Shown here: in pieces, positions 63,600-64,000 of the stretch
Layout of the letters: every line of letters starts with the position of its first letter
Position numbering within the stretch: position 1 is the stretch's first letter
Origin: Proteles cristata cristata
Lineage: Eukaryota; Chordata; Mammalia; Carnivora; Hyaenidae
Assembly: GCA_017311185.1 (NCBI GenBank)
Contig: JAESUZ010002887.1
Coordinates: forward strand, 20,362 to 84,361
DNA: 64,000 nt
Reading direction: 5' to 3'
Translations under genes and position numbers: made by a program
Notes under the pieces: model-generated
The model's database searches: none
Told to the model about the DNA's origin: nothing
What the model saw: the letters and a program-made list of their open reading frames with translations, nothing else

Positions 63600-64000
63600 T
63601 CTTTAAAATAGTTTATTGTCGAGGCGCCTGGGTGGCTCAGTCGGTTAAGTGTCCGACTTCGCCTCAGGTCATGATCTCACGGTTCATGGGTTCGAGCCCC
63701 GCGTCGGGCTCTGTGCTGACAGCTAGCTCAGAGCCTGGAGCCTGCTTCCGATTCTGTGTCTCCCTCTCTCTCTGACCCTCCCCTGCTCACGCTGCCTGTC
63801 TCTTTCTCAGAAATAAATAAAACATTAAAAAAAATAAAAAACATAGTTTGTTGTCAAGTTGGTTTCCATGTAACACCCAGTGCTCATCCCCACAAGTGCC
63901 CTCCTCCATGCCCATCTCCCCCCTCCCACCCCACACCCATCAGTCCTCAGTTTGTTCTCAGCATTCAAGAGTCTCTCATGGTTTGCCTCTCTCCCTTTCC
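63600..64000 (-). mobile_element. Young LINE-1 3' end running off the window
   Basis: Minus orientation. 'aaaatagtttattgtc' (63605-63620) and 63843-64000 ('tagtttgttgtcaagttgg', 'catgtaacacccagtgctc', 'caagagtctctcatgg') are the complement of the same 3' UTR seen at 28200-28360. The element continues to the right, so its 5' extent and coding state are unknown. A SINE is inserted in its last bases. Confidence 0.88.
63621..63842 (+). mobile_element. CanSINE inserted at the 3' end of the young L1
   Basis: Plus-strand, near-consensus SINE ('ggcgcctgggtggctcag' from 63623, B box 'gggttcgagcccc', 'gaaataaataaaacatt' tail). TSDs 'atagttt(a/g)ttgtc' (63608-63620, 63843-63855) are derived from the L1 end, so this SINE is younger than that L1 copy. 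Confidence 0.95.

Noticed and set aside
1440..63842. SINE heads as functional tRNA genes
   Set aside because: The heads keep A- and B-box-like motifs but lack a foldable acceptor stem and run on into a CT-rich body and A-rich tail. They are tRNA-derived SINEs.

Overview
This is a 64 kb stretch of mammalian genomic DNA from a carnivore, most likely a cat (felid). The diagnostic signal is about 50 copies of the tRNA-Lys-derived carnivore SINE (CanSINE / SINEC_Fc type). Each has a tRNA-like head with recognisable A and B boxes, a CT-rich body and an A-rich 'aaataaataaa' tail, and many are still flanked by target-site duplications (TSDs). No bacterial, phage or plasmid features, no CRISPR array, no rRNA and no functional tRNA gene was seen. 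I could not support any intact host protein-coding gene or confirmed exon. The reading frames that exist are short, many begin at non-ATG codons, and many lie inside SINEs or dead LINE-1 copies. The window reads as intergenic or intronic DNA.

Layout. 1-9 kb: single-copy DNA with clustered SINEs, including a SINE-in-SINE nest at 4.9-5.3 kb, and a minus-strand L1 3' fragment (6.7-7.6 kb). 9.3-14.6 kb: a long, ancient minus-strand LINE-1 whose body is split by five SINEs and whose reverse-transcriptase motif is destroyed. 15-18 kb: a head-to-head SINE pair, then mostly single-copy DNA with MIR fragments and a 38-bp tandem duplication. 18-21 kb: an L1 3' end, two SINEs sharing one target site, two neighbouring Tigger-like DNA transposons and AT and AC microsatellites. 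21-25.7 kb: single-copy, partly CpG-rich DNA and a very clean SINE insertion at 23.6 kb. 25.7-30.2 kb: a stacked region with an ancient L1 3' UTR (-), a young 5'-truncated L1 (+), and an L2 (+) cut by an MLT1-like LTR, a SINE and a 59-bp L1 insertion. 30-58 kb: single-copy DNA alternating with SINEs, MIR, L2, MER5-like and LTR-like remnants, including the repeat-poor islands 47.4-48.8 and 49.4-50.5 kb. 59-64 kb: L1-rich, with an L1 inserted into an L1, an ancient L1 carrying an apparent internal inversion, and a young L1 3' end that runs off the window.

How the parts relate: the order of nesting gives a relative chronology (L2, MIR, MER5 and LTR relics, then ancient L1, then CanSINEs and young L1). 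Five SINEs share three linked diagnostic differences and look like a young subfamily. I found no convincing undescribed gene system. The observations most worth checking are the inverted segment inside an old L1 (61.3-62.2 kb), the young SINE subfamily, the two double SINE insertions at single targets, and a few repeat-free islands that could be regulatory or exonic.
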